Below are positions 17,841-26,756 of a stretch of DNA of 64,000 nucleotides, piece after piece. Numbering within the stretch: position 1 is the first letter of the stretch; each line of letters starts with the position of its first letter. Source of the DNA: Dyadobacter sp. CY312 (GTDB lineage: Bacteria > Bacteroidota > Bacteroidia > Cytophagales > Spirosomataceae); assembly GCF_021390535.1 (NCBI RefSeq), contig NZ_JAJUXG010000013.1, positions 244,071 to 308,070 on the forward strand. The letters run 5' to 3'. The position numbers and the translations under genes were made by a program. A model generated the notes under the pieces. The model saw only the letters and a list, made by a program, of their open reading frames with translations, was not told the origin of the DNA and searched no databases.

Positions 17841-17918
17841 TTTGGAATATTTCCTTTTATAAATCAGGATCATTTCCATATATTTGGAAATAATCCATAA
17901 AATTGTAAAATTTCCAAA
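17841..17918. promoter_or_regulatory. Operator cluster between the S24 repressor and dinB
   Basis: A perfect dyad TTTCCA-TATATT-TGGAAA spans 17873-17890. A second related dyad, GGAA-TAT-TTCC, lies at 17844-17854, and a half-site TTTCCAAA at 17911-17918 directly precedes the dinB ATG. Shared half-sites in the control region of a self-cleaving repressor suggest its operators. This is inferred from symmetry and position. Confidence 0.6.
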
Positions 17919-17921
17919 CTC

Positions 17922-19151
17922 ATGGATCGCACGATACTTCACATGGATCTTGATACATTTTTTGTATCCGTTGAAAGGTTAATTGAGCCTCGTTTAAACA
18001 ACAAACCTGTATTGGTTGGTGGCATAGGCGACCGCGGGGTTGTGGCTGCATGCAGTTACGAAACCCGTCCTTACGGCATTCATTCCGGCATGCCAATGAA
18101 AATGGCACGAAATCTCTGCCCGGAAGCAACTGTGATCAGAGGCAATGGTGGTACTTATTCCGATCATTCCAAAGTTGTGACCGAAATTATAAAGGAAACA
18201 GTACCGATTTTTGAGAAAGCAAGTATCGACGAATTCTATGCGGATTTGTCGGGGCTTGACAAATTTCACAGCTGCCATCGTATGGCATCCGAACTTCGCC
18301 AACGCATTAAAAGGGAAAGTGGCCTTCCCATTTCTTTCGGGCTTTCGGCTAACAAGCTGGTTTCCAAAGTCGCAACGGGAGTAGCAAAGCCTGACAATGA
18401 AAAAAGAGTTGAGCAGGGTGATGAAAAGGATTTTTTGGCACCGATGCGTATCCAGAAAATTCCGATGGTAGGCGACAAAACGGCGCAGGTACTGAATGAT
18501 CTTGGTATTAAGTATGTAAAAACGATACAGGATATGCCCATGGAAATGATGGGAAAGGTGTTGGGTAAAAATGGCATTGCATTATGGAATCGAGCCAACG
18601 GTCGCGACGATTCTCCTATTGTTCCTTTTCACGAAAGGAAGTCGATCTCGAATGAACGAACGTTTGGCAAGGACACAGGCGATGTAAAATTGATGCGAGA
18701 AATGATCAGGGCTATGGCGGAGAATCTGGCGTATCAACTGCGCATTGGAGAAAAACTAACCTCTTGTATTTCTGTCAAGATCCGGTATTCTGATTTTAAT
18801 ACTGTTTCCCGGCAGCTCAAAATCCCCTACACATCTGCCGATCACATTCTTATTCCGCAAGTAGAACGCTTGTTTGACCAACTCCACAACCGCCGGATGA
18901 TGGTGCGGCTCGTGGGCGTGAATTTCAGTGATCTGGTGGGAGGAAATTATCAGATCAACCTGTTTGATGATACCGAGGAAAAGCTAAATCTGTATCAGGC
19001 CATGGATTATATCCGAAACCGATATGGCACAGACAAGCGGGGCAATTCAATTTTAAGCTGGGGAACAACGCTCGGAATTCCTAGTATTGCGAGCATGGGA
19101 AATCCGTTTAATGGAGAACCGCCTATTATTCCGGCTCATAGGAATGCTTGA
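17922..19151 (+). CDS. dinB: Y-family DNA polymerase IV
   Basis: The 409-aa protein has the Y-family palm motifs LHMDLDTFFVSVE (metal-binding D9, with the Phe steric gate nearby) and SIDEFYADLSG (D103, E104). The thumb helix-hairpin-helix region (IPMVGDKTAQVLNDLGI) and a little-finger domain follow. It makes error-prone bypass DNA synthesis. The final stretch contains QINLFDDTEE, a likely sliding-clamp-binding segment. It is transcribed away from the S24 repressor and followed, beyond an antisense higA, by a short DnaE polymerase, together forming a damage-response cassette. Confidence 0.93.
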   Translation: MDRTILHMDLDTFFVSVERLIEPRLNNKPVLVGGIGDRGVVAACSYETRPYGIHSGMPMKMARNLCPEATVIRGNGGTYSDHSKVVTEIIKETVPIFEKASIDEFYADLSGLDKFHSCHRMASELRQRIKRESGLPISFGLSANKLVSKVATGVAKPDNEKRVEQGDEKDFLAPMRIQKIPMVGDKTAQVLNDLGIKYVKTIQDMPMEMMGKVLGKNGIALWNRANGRDDSPIVPFHERKSISNERTFGKDTGDVKLMREMIRAMAENLAYQLRIGEKLTSCISVKIRYSDFNTVSRQLKIPYTSADHILIPQVERLFDQLHNRRMMVRLVGVNFSDLVGGNYQINLFDDTEEKLNLYQAMDYIRNRYGTDKRGNSILSWGTTLGIPSIASMGNPFNGEPPIIPAHRNA

Positions 19152-19153
19152 TG

Positions 19154-19453
19154 CTAACTGACCTGATAATCCACAGTTTGAATATTACTTAACTCGTTAA
19201 AAATCAAATGCTGTTCTTCTTCCAAATCGAAATCATCCTGCAAACCAAGCCAAAATTTAGGTGTGGTTCCAAAGTATTTACTAAACCGAAGGGCGGTGTC
19301 AGCAGTGATCCTTCTTCGACCTTTTATAATTTCACTAACCCGGGTCTGAGGGATGGCGGTGTCTTTCGCAAGTTTATATGCAGTCACGCCCATTGGGTTT
19401 AAGAATTCCTCCAATAAAATCTCACCCGGATGAATATTTTTCAGTTTTTCCAT
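19154..19453 (-). CDS. higA: HigA-like antitoxin, orphan
   Basis: The protein from ATG at 19451-19453 is 99 aa, MEKLKNIHPGEILLEEFLNP, and matches the HigA/VapI helix-turn-helix family. NIHPGEIL, TAIPQTRVSEIIKGRRRIT and FGTTPKFWLGLQ are all classic. An upstream in-frame ATG (19469-19471) would add six residues but fits the family less well. HigB toxin genes normally lie immediately upstream of higA. Here that space is dnaE, divergent, so no toxin partner is present. It may act as a solitary regulator. It lies antisense between dinB and dnaE. Confidence 0.88.
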   Translation of the reverse strand: MEKLKNIHPGEILLEEFLNPMGVTAYKLAKDTAIPQTRVSEIIKGRRRITADTALRFSKYFGTTPKFWLGLQDDFDLEEEQHLIFNELSNIQTVDYQVS

Positions 19454-19496
19454 AAATATAAAATTAAGCATATAAAATTCATTTCCTCAAAACACC

Positions 19497-22463
19497 ATGT
19501 TACTCAATTGCCACTCGTTTTTTAGTCTCCGCTACGGTTTGATTCCGGAAGAAGAACTATTGAAAATGGGTAAAGAAAACGGATATGGCTCAATTGCACT
19601 CACAGACATCAACAACACTTCGGGATGTCTTAATTTTATACGAATGGCTCCGAGATACGACATCAAGCCCCTTGTTGGAATCGACTTTCGCAATGGCGTT
19701 GAACAGCAATTTGTCGGGTTGGCAAAAAACAATGCCGGGTTTCAGGAACTCAATGGTTTTTTGTCGGAGTATTCCAATGCAAAGAGAAATTTTCCTGATG
19801 AAGCTCCGCTGTCTGAAAACGTTGCTTTTATCTATCCCTTTGAGAAAGTGTTAAAAACTAAAAAGGAAAACTTCTTACCAAACGAATACATCGGTATTTC
19901 TACCAATGATTTGAACAGGCTCCGTTTTTCACCCCTGTATAAACACAAGGACAAACTTGTGGCATTGCAGCCGCTGAGTTTCCGAACCAAGAAAGATTTT
20001 AACGCGCACCGGTTGCTCAGGGCTATTGACCAAAATACGATTTTGAGCAAACTGCAACCGACCGATACAGCCAAAGAAACAGAGCTGATTATACAGGAAA
20101 AAATCCTGAAATATCATTTCCAGGATTTTGACCCGATCACTTACAATACGGAAAAGTTAATGGCAAGCTGTAACATTCAGTTCAGCTTTGGCGAAGAAAG
20201 AGAAAATCAGAATTTACAGGTATTTGGAAAAAGCAAGGAAGATGATTTTCATCGTATCAGGCAATTGAGCTATCAAGGAATTGGATATCGCTACGGACAG
20301 TCGGTAAATGATCAGATTTTTGACAGGATTGCGATGGAGCTTGATCTCATTGAAAAGCAAAACTACATTCCGTTTTTCCTAGTCAATCACGACATCGTCA
20401 ATTATGCGCGCCACAAGGGATATTACCATGTTGGCCGGGGAAGCGGCGCGAATAGCATTGTAGCTTACCTGCTGAATATCACCAATGTTGATCCGATTGA
20501 ACTCGATCTTTATTTCGAGCGGTTCATGAATTTGTACCGAAAAAATCCACCTGATTTTGATATCGATTTTTCCTGGCGCGACCGGGAAGATGTTACCCGC
20601 TATATTTTCGACACTTATGGAAAAAATGGCCAGGCATCTTTACTGGCTACATACAGTACTTTTCAGCATAGTGCCGCTGTGCGCGAATTGGGGAAAGTTT
20701 TTGGCTTACCCACTTACGAAATCGATGCATTGAGCGATGGCAAATATGATCCTAACAAACTGGATCAGCTTTCCGGTCTGGTAATAAATTATGCGAAGTA
20801 CTTACAGGACAACAATCAACCCAATCATTTGAGCATCCATGCAGGTGGCATACTCATTTCGGAACAGCCCATTCATTATTTTACTGCTACGGATCTTCCT
20901 CCAAAAGGGTTTCCAACTACGCAGTTTGATATGGTGATTGCGGAAGATGTTGGGCTGAACAAATACGATATTCTCGGACAGAGAGGTTTGGCAAAAATTA
21001 AGGAAACGCTGGAAGTAATCCGTTATAACCGACCCGACGAACCTGAATTTGATATAGACGATGTCAAAAAATTCAAAGTCGATCCCAAAATCAATGACCT
21101 CATTGCAGATGGTCAGTGTATAGGCTGTTTTTATGTAGAATCGCCTGCGATGCGCATGCTTCTTAAAAAATTGCGAGTCAATGACTATTTGGGTCTTGTA
21201 GCCGCCAGTTCAATTATCCGCCCAGGCGTTGCGAAAAGCGGCATGATGCGGGAATACATTTTACGGCACCGCGACAAACAAAGGAGAAAGGAAGCGCATC
21301 CGGAAATGCTTGAATTGATGAAGGACACTTATGGAATTATGGTATATCAGGAAGATGTGATTAAAGTAGCTCATCTATTTGCTGATCTTACATTAAGTGA
21401 GGCTGATATTATCCGCCGGGGTATGAGCGGGAAGTTTCGGCGACGCGAAGAATTCGATTCAGTTCGCGAGAAATTTTTTAGAAACTGTCGAAAAAAAGGC
21501 CATGACGACAAATTAGCGCATGATGTCTGGAACCAGATCGCGAGCTTCGCAGGCTTTGCTTTTGCGAAAGGACATTCCGCATCTTACGCCGTGGAAAGCT
21601 ACCAGACACTTTTTCTGAAAGCCTATTATCCACTGGAATACATGGTGGCGGTACTGAACAACGGAGGCGGATTTTATGCACCTGAACTTTACATTCACGA
21701 AGCAAGGCTGCACGGAGCAAACATTCTGGCGCCGTGTGTCAACCACAGCAATGCAGAAACTGTTATTGAAGGTAAGAACATTTACATCGGCATGCAGTTC
21801 CTGAATGAAATAGAAGAAAAAACAATCGAGAAAATCGTACGTGCACGAAAGTCTGACGGAGTTTTTACCTCATTGAATAATTTCCTGGATCGGGTGGCGA
21901 TTTCGATTGAACAAATCACCATTCTGATTCGTATCGACGCATTTCGTTTTACGGGAATTGACAAAAAATCATTGCTTTGGAAGGCGCATTTCTGGATTAA
22001 CAAAACACCAAAAGTACCTCAAAAACAACTATTTACTGCCGAAGTAAAAGATTTCGAATTACCCGTTTTTGAGTCATCCCTGGTCGATGATGCCTACGAT
22101 CAAATCGAATTGCTTGGGTTTCCACTTTGCAGTCCGTTTGATCTTGTAAAACATACCTTACCAAGAAGCGTGATGTCCAAAGACCTGCACAAATACATCG
22201 ACCAAAATGTGATTCAGTACGGTTATCTGGTCGCAACCAAAAATACCCGTACTGCAAAAGGAGAAACCATGTATTTTGGCACATTTCTCGATCAGGAAGG
22301 GCAATTTATTGATACGGTTCACTTCCCACCCGTTGCTGCGAAGTACAAATTTTCGACAAAGGGTATCTATAAAATCTGCGGAAAAGTGACCGAGGAATTT
22401 GAGTTTCTGACCATTGAAGTTGAAGAGATCGTGAGGATGGATTCTGTTGGGAGGTTTGACTAA
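19497..22463 (+). CDS. dnaE: Short DnaE-type DNA polymerase III alpha subunit
   Basis: The 988-aa C-family polymerase is shorter than replicative DnaE (about 1160 aa or more) and close to ImuC/DnaE2 enzymes. The N-terminal PHP domain is degenerate: the usual HxH is NCHS (residues 4-7), and ALTDINNTSG has Ile where TDHGN is usual, so PHP exonuclease activity is unlikely. The palm is intact, with GRGSGANSIVAYLL and the catalytic aspartates in PPDFDIDF (D353, D355, D357). FAKGHSASYAVESYQ is also conserved. With dinB and the S24 repressor nearby, a role in translesion synthesis is likely. A separate replicative DnaE should exist elsewhere. Confidence 0.9.
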   Translation: MLLNCHSFFSLRYGLIPEEELLKMGKENGYGSIALTDINNTSGCLNFIRMAPRYDIKPLVGIDFRNGVEQQFVGLAKNNAGFQELNGFLSEYSNAKRNFPDEAPLSENVAFIYPFEKVLKTKKENFLPNEYIGISTNDLNRLRFSPLYKHKDKLVALQPLSFRTKKDFNAHRLLRAIDQNTILSKLQPTDTAKETELIIQEKILKYHFQDFDPITYNTEKLMASCNIQFSFGEERENQNLQVFGKSKEDDFHRIRQLSYQGIGYRYGQSVNDQIFDRIAMELDLIEKQNYIPFFLVNHDIVNYARHKGYYHVGRGSGANSIVAYLLNITNVDPIELDLYFERFMNLYRKNPPDFDIDFSWRDREDVTRYIFDTYGKNGQASLLATYSTFQHSAAVRELGKVFGLPTYEIDALSDGKYDPNKLDQLSGLVINYAKYLQDNNQPNHLSIHAGGILISEQPIHYFTATDLPPKGFPTTQFDMVIAEDVGLNKYDILGQRGLAKIKETLEVIRYNRPDEPEFDIDDVKKFKVDPKINDLIADGQCIGCFYVESPAMRMLLKKLRVNDYLGLVAASSIIRPGVAKSGMMREYILRHRDKQRRKEAHPEMLELMKDTYGIMVYQEDVIKVAHLFADLTLSEADIIRRGMSGKFRRREEFDSVREKFFRNCRKKGHDDKLAHDVWNQIASFAGFAFAKGHSASYAVESYQTLFLKAYYPLEYMVAVLNNGGGFYAPELYIHEARLHGANILAPCVNHSNAETVIEGKNIYIGMQFLNEIEEKTIEKIVRARKSDGVFTSLNNFLDRVAISIEQITILIRIDAFRFTGIDKKSLLWKAHFWINKTPKVPQKQLFTAEVKDFELPVFESSLVDDAYDQIELLGFPLCSPFDLVKHTLPRSVMSKDLHKYIDQNVIQYGYLVATKNTRTAKGETMYFGTFLDQEGQFIDTVHFPPVAAKYKFSTKGIYKICGKVTEEFEFLTIEVEEIVRMDSVGRFD

Positions 22464-22556
22464 GTCCGGTTAGAAATAAAATCAGATATACTGACATACT
22501 GTTGTCATTTATGAATATTTTCTTTGGACATCAAAAATCCAAACCATCGGCACAAA

Positions 22557-23180
22557 ATGAGCAAAATAGATTTAACCAAAACATTTAAAGAATATTACAC
22601 GGCAAAGCCAAAGCCGGAATTAGTGCATGTTCACCCCTCCCGGTATCTGTCCATTACCGGAAAAGGCGATCCCTCAGAGAAAATGTATCAAATGAATATT
22701 CAGGCGCTTTACGCCACAGCCTATCATTTAAAATTCAATTTTAAGGCAAAAGGACATGATTTCGTCGTCGCAAAACTCGAAGGACTTTGGTGGTTTGACG
22801 ACGCAAAATTTGGAGGCGTTACCATGGCTGATGCGCCCAAACTGATACCAAGAAGCGAATGGGAATATCGGCTATTGATCCAGATGCCGGAATTTGTCAG
22901 CGAGTCAGACATCCTAGCCGCGAAAGATGCCGTGCTAAAAAAGAAAGGCATTCCGTTTGTAGAAAACATCAGCTTTTTTGGGATGAATGAAGGAAAGTCA
23001 GTTCAAATGTTGCACGTAGGCCCATTCAGCAACGAACCTGAAACGCTTGCCGTGATGATGCAATTTATACAAAAAAATAACTTCGGCAGAAATGGTTTGC
23101 ACCACGAAATCTATTTGTCGGATTTCAACAAAACAGCTCCGGAAAAACTAAAAACGATATTACGGGAACCGGTAATTTAG
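22557..23180 (+). CDS. GyrI-like domain protein
   Basis: The 207-aa protein (ATG 22557; an upstream in-frame TTG at 22524 is less likely) matches the GyrI-like small-molecule-binding family. LVHVHPSRYLSITGKGDPS, GLWWFDD, WEYRLLIQMPEFV and MLHVGPFSNEPETLAVM lie in the expected order, with the last two forming the ligand-pocket strand and glutamate. Proteins of this type bind drugs or hydrophobic cations, and some hydrolyse cyclopropanoid compounds. No DNA-binding domain is fused. It follows dnaE after about 90 nt. Confidence 0.85.
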   Translation: MSKIDLTKTFKEYYTAKPKPELVHVHPSRYLSITGKGDPSEKMYQMNIQALYATAYHLKFNFKAKGHDFVVAKLEGLWWFDDAKFGGVTMADAPKLIPRSEWEYRLLIQMPEFVSESDILAAKDAVLKKKGIPFVENISFFGMNEGKSVQMLHVGPFSNEPETLAVMMQFIQKNNFGRNGLHHEIYLSDFNKTAPEKLKTILREPVI

Positions 23181-23288
23181 AGGTGCCAAACCTCCTTCAT
23201 CTGGAAAAGTGTGTGAGTTAATCATCAACTTTTGGGAGCGAAGTCTTTGACTATAAGATAAAAATTTCAGTTTGTGTTTAAAAATTTC

Positions 23289-23327
23289 ACGCTGACATAC
23301 GCCTGATAAACCAGGTGGTGTCAGCGT
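23289..23327 (+). terminator. Terminator after the GyrI-like gene
   Basis: A 9-bp perfect stem (23289-23297 with 23319-23327, ACGCTGACA/TGTCAGCGT) extends inward with CCTG/CAGG pairing and is followed by TAATTTTTGTT on the plus strand. Confidence 0.7.
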
Positions 23328-23332
23328 TAATT

Positions 23333-23361
23333 TTTGTTAAACATTTCTATTATCTACTTTG
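23333..23361 (+). promoter_or_regulatory. Candidate promoter of the M16 peptidase gene
   Basis: TTTG (23333-23336), 18 nt, then TACTTTG (23355-23361) is close to TTTG-N19-TANNTTTG. It lies about 65 nt before the ATG at 23426 and just after the upstream terminator. Confidence 0.45.
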
Positions 23362-23425
23362 GAATAGCAAGCTTTAACTATATCTTTCGTTTTCTCTTGC
23401 ATTTTATCAATTTCAACTAAGAATA

Positions 23426-26236
23426 ATGAAAAAGACCTTTTTAATTTGGTGCTTTATCGGTGTCGGATTTAGTTTCACATCTCCTCTGTACGCCCAGGAT
23501 TTATCGAAACAGATTGTTCCGCTTGATCCAAGTGTCAAAATGGGAAAATTGAAAAACGGACTCACCTATTACATCAAAAAGAACAGTGAGCCAAAAAATC
23601 GGGCAGAACTTCGGCTTGCTGTAAAAGCAGGTTCTGTTCTCGAAACCGATGCCCAGCAAGGACTTGCGCATTTCATGGAACACATGAATTTCAATGGTAC
23701 TACAAACTTCCCAAAAAATGAGTTGGTCAATTTTCTTCAAACGACCGGTGTACGTTTTGGGGCAGATTTGAACGCATACACCGGTTTTGATGAGACAGTA
23801 TATATGTTGCCAATCCCAACAGATTCAGCGGGATTGCTGGATAAGGGATTACAGGTATTGGAAGACTGGGCGCATGGTGCTCTTCTGGATCCGGCAGAAA
23901 TTGAAAAAGAGCGTGGTGTGGTATTGGAAGAGTCGCGGATGGGACGCGGAGCGCAACAACGCATGCGTGACAAATACCTGAAAATGATCCTGAACAATTC
24001 ACGCTACGCGGATCGTCTTCCGATCGGTAAAGACAGTATTCTGAAATCTTTCAAACCGGAAACGATCAAGGCTTTTTACAAAGACTGGTATCGCCCCGAC
24101 CTCATGGCGGTGATTGCCGTTGGCGATTTTGATGTTAACAAAGTCGAAGCAACGATCAAACAGAAATTCGGATCGATGACTCTTCCGGCCAAACCCAAAA
24201 AACGTACGGAGTATAAAATCCCATTGGATGGTTCGACCAACGTGGCAATTGTGACCGATCCTGAGTATCCACAGAATGTAATCCAGTTGATTTATAAACA
24301 GCCTGGTTCCAAAGAAAAAACATTAAAAGATGTACGCGACAACTTTGCGCAGCAACTTTACAATGCCATGATGGGTCAGCGGATGCAGGAATTAACGCAG
24401 AAAGCAAACCCACCATTTCTATACGGAGGCAGTGAGTATGGCAATTTCCTGGGGGATCTGGAATCTTACACCTCTGTTGCGGTTGCAAAGGATGCACCTT
24501 CAATAGAAACAGCCCTGATCGCACTGTTAGAGGAAAACGCGCGTGTTCAGAAGTTTGGCTTTACCCAACCAGAGCTCGATCGCGCGAAAAAAGATTTCTC
24601 GAATGCCATTGAACAATATTACAAAGAGCGGGATAAAACCAAATCGTCTAACCACGTTCAGGAATACCTCGACCATTTCCTGAATGACAAACCTTTTATG
24701 GGTGCACAAGCGTATTTTGATCTTGTACAAAAATACCTGGAGGGCGTATCGCTTAATGAAGTAAACGCATTGGCTAAAAAATACATCACCGACAAAAACA
24801 GATCGGTTGTGATTATGGGGCCTGAGAAGAGCAAAGATGAGATTCCGACCGAAGCGAAAATCCGTGCACTTCTGGCAGATACCGGTAAGGATGTTACAGC
24901 TTACGTAGACGACGTACTGGATTCGCCACTTCTTCCGGCAGAGCCAAAAGCAGGTAAGATCGTAAGTGAAAAAGCCTTTCCAAAATTGGAAATGACTGAA
25001 CTAACCTTATCCAACGGTGTGAAAGTGATGCTTAAACCTACGGATTTTAAGAATGACGAAATCCTGATTAAAGCAACTGCAAAAGGTGGATATTCATTGT
25101 TCCCGGGTGAACGTGAAACGGGGATGTTTGCGAGTTATCTGATTCAATCCGGCGGCGTTGGTCCATATAATCAAACACAGCTCCAAAAGTTTTTGGCAGG
25201 AAAAACGGTAAATGGCGGTCCGTACCTGAGTGAATTGACAGAAGGAGTTGGCGGCAGTACCAATCCAAAAGATTTGGAAACAACTTTGCAGCTTATCTAC
25301 GCCTATTTCACCGAGCCACGTAAGGACGCCAACGTTGTAACGGGACTTCTTGCGAACCAAAAGGCATATCTTGAGAACATGAAAAAGACGCTGACTCCGG
25401 AAAAAGTCTTTTCAGATTCGCTCAACGCAGTGCTTACTAATTACAATCCGGATCGCAAGCCACTGACTCCGGAAAGTATAGATAAGATAAATCTTGATCG
25501 CGCTGTTGAAATGTACAAAGATCGCTTCGCTGATGCATCCGATTTTGTGTTCACACTTGTGGGTGCATTTAAGATTGAAGAGATTAAGCCGCTGCTCGAA
25601 AAGTACCTCGGTTCATTGCCATCAACTGATCGTGACGATACCTTCAAACATCCTAATATTTATCCTCCAAAAGGTCGGATCGAAAAAACGATCTACAAGG
25701 GTCTTGAACCAAAAAGTCGTGTTTCGTTGATCGCGAGCGGCGAATATGAGTATAACCCGGAAAACAATATTCAAATTGAGGCATTACAGGAAGTATTGCA
25801 GATCAAACTGATTGAAGCGCTTCGTGAGGAAGAAAGCGGTGTATACGGTGTTGGTGTTTCTGAAAGTACGGATAAATTCCCGACTGGACATTATCGTTTC
25901 AGTATTGGCTTTGGTTGCGCTCCTGAAAACGTGGACAAACTTGTGAAACGCACACAGGAGGAAATAACGAAAGTAAAACAGAACGGTGCCGATAAAAAAG
26001 ACATCGAAAAGTTTGTAGCAGAAACAAACCGGAAGATGGAAACAGCCTTAAAAACCAACGGTTTCTGGCTGAATTACCTGGATGACAACACATTCCTAGG
26101 CGACGACCTGGAAGAAGTATTCATGCAGGATAAGTTGCTCAAATCAATTACAGTAGAAAGCACAAAAGCTGCTGCAAACAAATATTTCAACGATGACAAT
26201 TTCATTAAAGTAGTGCTGATGCCGGAAACGAAATAG
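23426..26236 (+). CDS. Secreted M16 family zinc metallopeptidase
   Basis: The 936-aa protein has a signal peptide (residues 1-24, ending LYAQD) and two M16 halves. The N-terminal half holds the inverted zinc motif HFMEH (H82, E85, H86) and the third-ligand region EKERGVVLEESRMGRG. The C-terminal half (about residues 500-936) lacks HxxEH and is structural, as in PqqL and pitrilysin relatives. It probably degrades peptides in the periplasm. A strong terminator follows immediately. It has its own promoter-like boxes and is likely monocistronic. Confidence 0.94.
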   Translation: MKKTFLIWCFIGVGFSFTSPLYAQDLSKQIVPLDPSVKMGKLKNGLTYYIKKNSEPKNRAELRLAVKAGSVLETDAQQGLAHFMEHMNFNGTTNFPKNELVNFLQTTGVRFGADLNAYTGFDETVYMLPIPTDSAGLLDKGLQVLEDWAHGALLDPAEIEKERGVVLEESRMGRGAQQRMRDKYLKMILNNSRYADRLPIGKDSILKSFKPETIKAFYKDWYRPDLMAVIAVGDFDVNKVEATIKQKFGSMTLPAKPKKRTEYKIPLDGSTNVAIVTDPEYPQNVIQLIYKQPGSKEKTLKDVRDNFAQQLYNAMMGQRMQELTQKANPPFLYGGSEYGNFLGDLESYTSVAVAKDAPSIETALIALLEENARVQKFGFTQPELDRAKKDFSNAIEQYYKERDKTKSSNHVQEYLDHFLNDKPFMGAQAYFDLVQKYLEGVSLNEVNALAKKYITDKNRSVVIMGPEKSKDEIPTEAKIRALLADTGKDVTAYVDDVLDSPLLPAEPKAGKIVSEKAFPKLEMTELTLSNGVKVMLKPTDFKNDEILIKATAKGGYSLFPGERETGMFASYLIQSGGVGPYNQTQLQKFLAGKTVNGGPYLSELTEGVGGSTNPKDLETTLQLIYAYFTEPRKDANVVTGLLANQKAYLENMKKTLTPEKVFSDSLNAVLTNYNPDRKPLTPESIDKINLDRAVEMYKDRFADASDFVFTLVGAFKIEEIKPLLEKYLGSLPSTDRDDTFKHPNIYPPKGRIEKTIYKGLEPKSRVSLIASGEYEYNPENNIQIEALQEVLQIKLIEALREEESGVYGVGVSESTDKFPTGHYRFSIGFGCAPENVDKLVKRTQEEITKVKQNGADKKDIEKFVAETNRKMETALKTNGFWLNYLDDNTFLGDDLEEVFMQDKLLKSITVESTKAAANKYFNDDNFIKVVLMPETK

Positions 26237-26261
26237 GTTTTTGCCGATAATCAGCTAATCG

Positions 26262-26288
26262 GAGGATGCTTCTACCAAGAGCATCCTC
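26262..26288 (+). terminator. Terminator of the M16 peptidase gene
   Basis: A perfect 9-bp stem (26262-26270 with 26280-26288, GAGGATGCT/AGCATCCTC) with a 9-nt loop is followed by TTTGTTTTT. Confidence 0.85.
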
Positions 26289-26322
26289 TTTGTTTTTAAT
26301 TCAGCTTCACCTTGTAAACGAA

Positions 26323-26351
26323 AAAAGAGCGCCTTTGAAAGACGCTCTTTT
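26323..26351. terminator. Second, bidirectional terminator
   Basis: AAAAGAGCG (26323-26331) pairs perfectly with CGCTCTTTT (26343-26351). It has A/T runs on both sides and so can serve the minus-strand gene ending at 26391 as well as read-through from the peptidase gene. Confidence 0.8.
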
Positions 26352-26390
26352 CCTTATTTCAGACGATCAGGCGTCAACCTGATTGCTTAA

Positions 26391-26756
26391 TTATTTAACA
26401 ACCGCTGTAACCAGACGTTTTGTTTCAGTAGCGATAGCGAAAGGTTTCGCAGTTACGTCACCACCATTGTTTACTACAAAGCTGTAGTTACCGTCAAGCA
26501 GGTTAGAAAGGTCAAATATTTTTGTGTACTTCTCTGACTGAGGAATAGATGTGCTGTACACAACTGATCCATCGCTATCCTTGATAACCAGAGAAGATCT
26601 CTCTTTTACGTTTTCAAGAGTTAATTTGAATTTCAAATCGCTTGAAGAAACCAATTCGATAGCAGCTGCATTGTTAGCAACTTTTTCACCAGCAACAGAA
26701 AGATTTGCAGCAGATACTCCCACCAAAACTGCAACGGTTAAAATTAATTTTTTCAT
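26391..26756 (-). CDS. Small secreted protein, Ig/FlgD-like fold
   Basis: The 121-aa product has a clear signal peptide (residues 1-22, ending LSVAG). A short beta-rich domain follows: KFKLTLENVKERSSLVIKDS, then GSVVYSTSIPQSEKYTKIFD and LLDGNYSFVV. Lipid-modifying Cys and catalytic residues are absent. The strand pattern resembles the beta-sandwich modules found in T9SS tails and FlgD-like domains, but the protein is free-standing. Similar small proteins are common and often abundant in Cytophagales; the function is unknown. It is transcribed alone from the 575-nt AT-rich gap and ends at the bidirectional terminator. Confidence 0.7.
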   Translation of the reverse strand: MKKLILTVAVLVGVSAANLSVAGEKVANNAAAIELVSSSDLKFKLTLENVKERSSLVIKDSDGSVVYSTSIPQSEKYTKIFDLSNLLDGNYSFVVNNGGDVTAKPFAIATETKRLVTAVVK

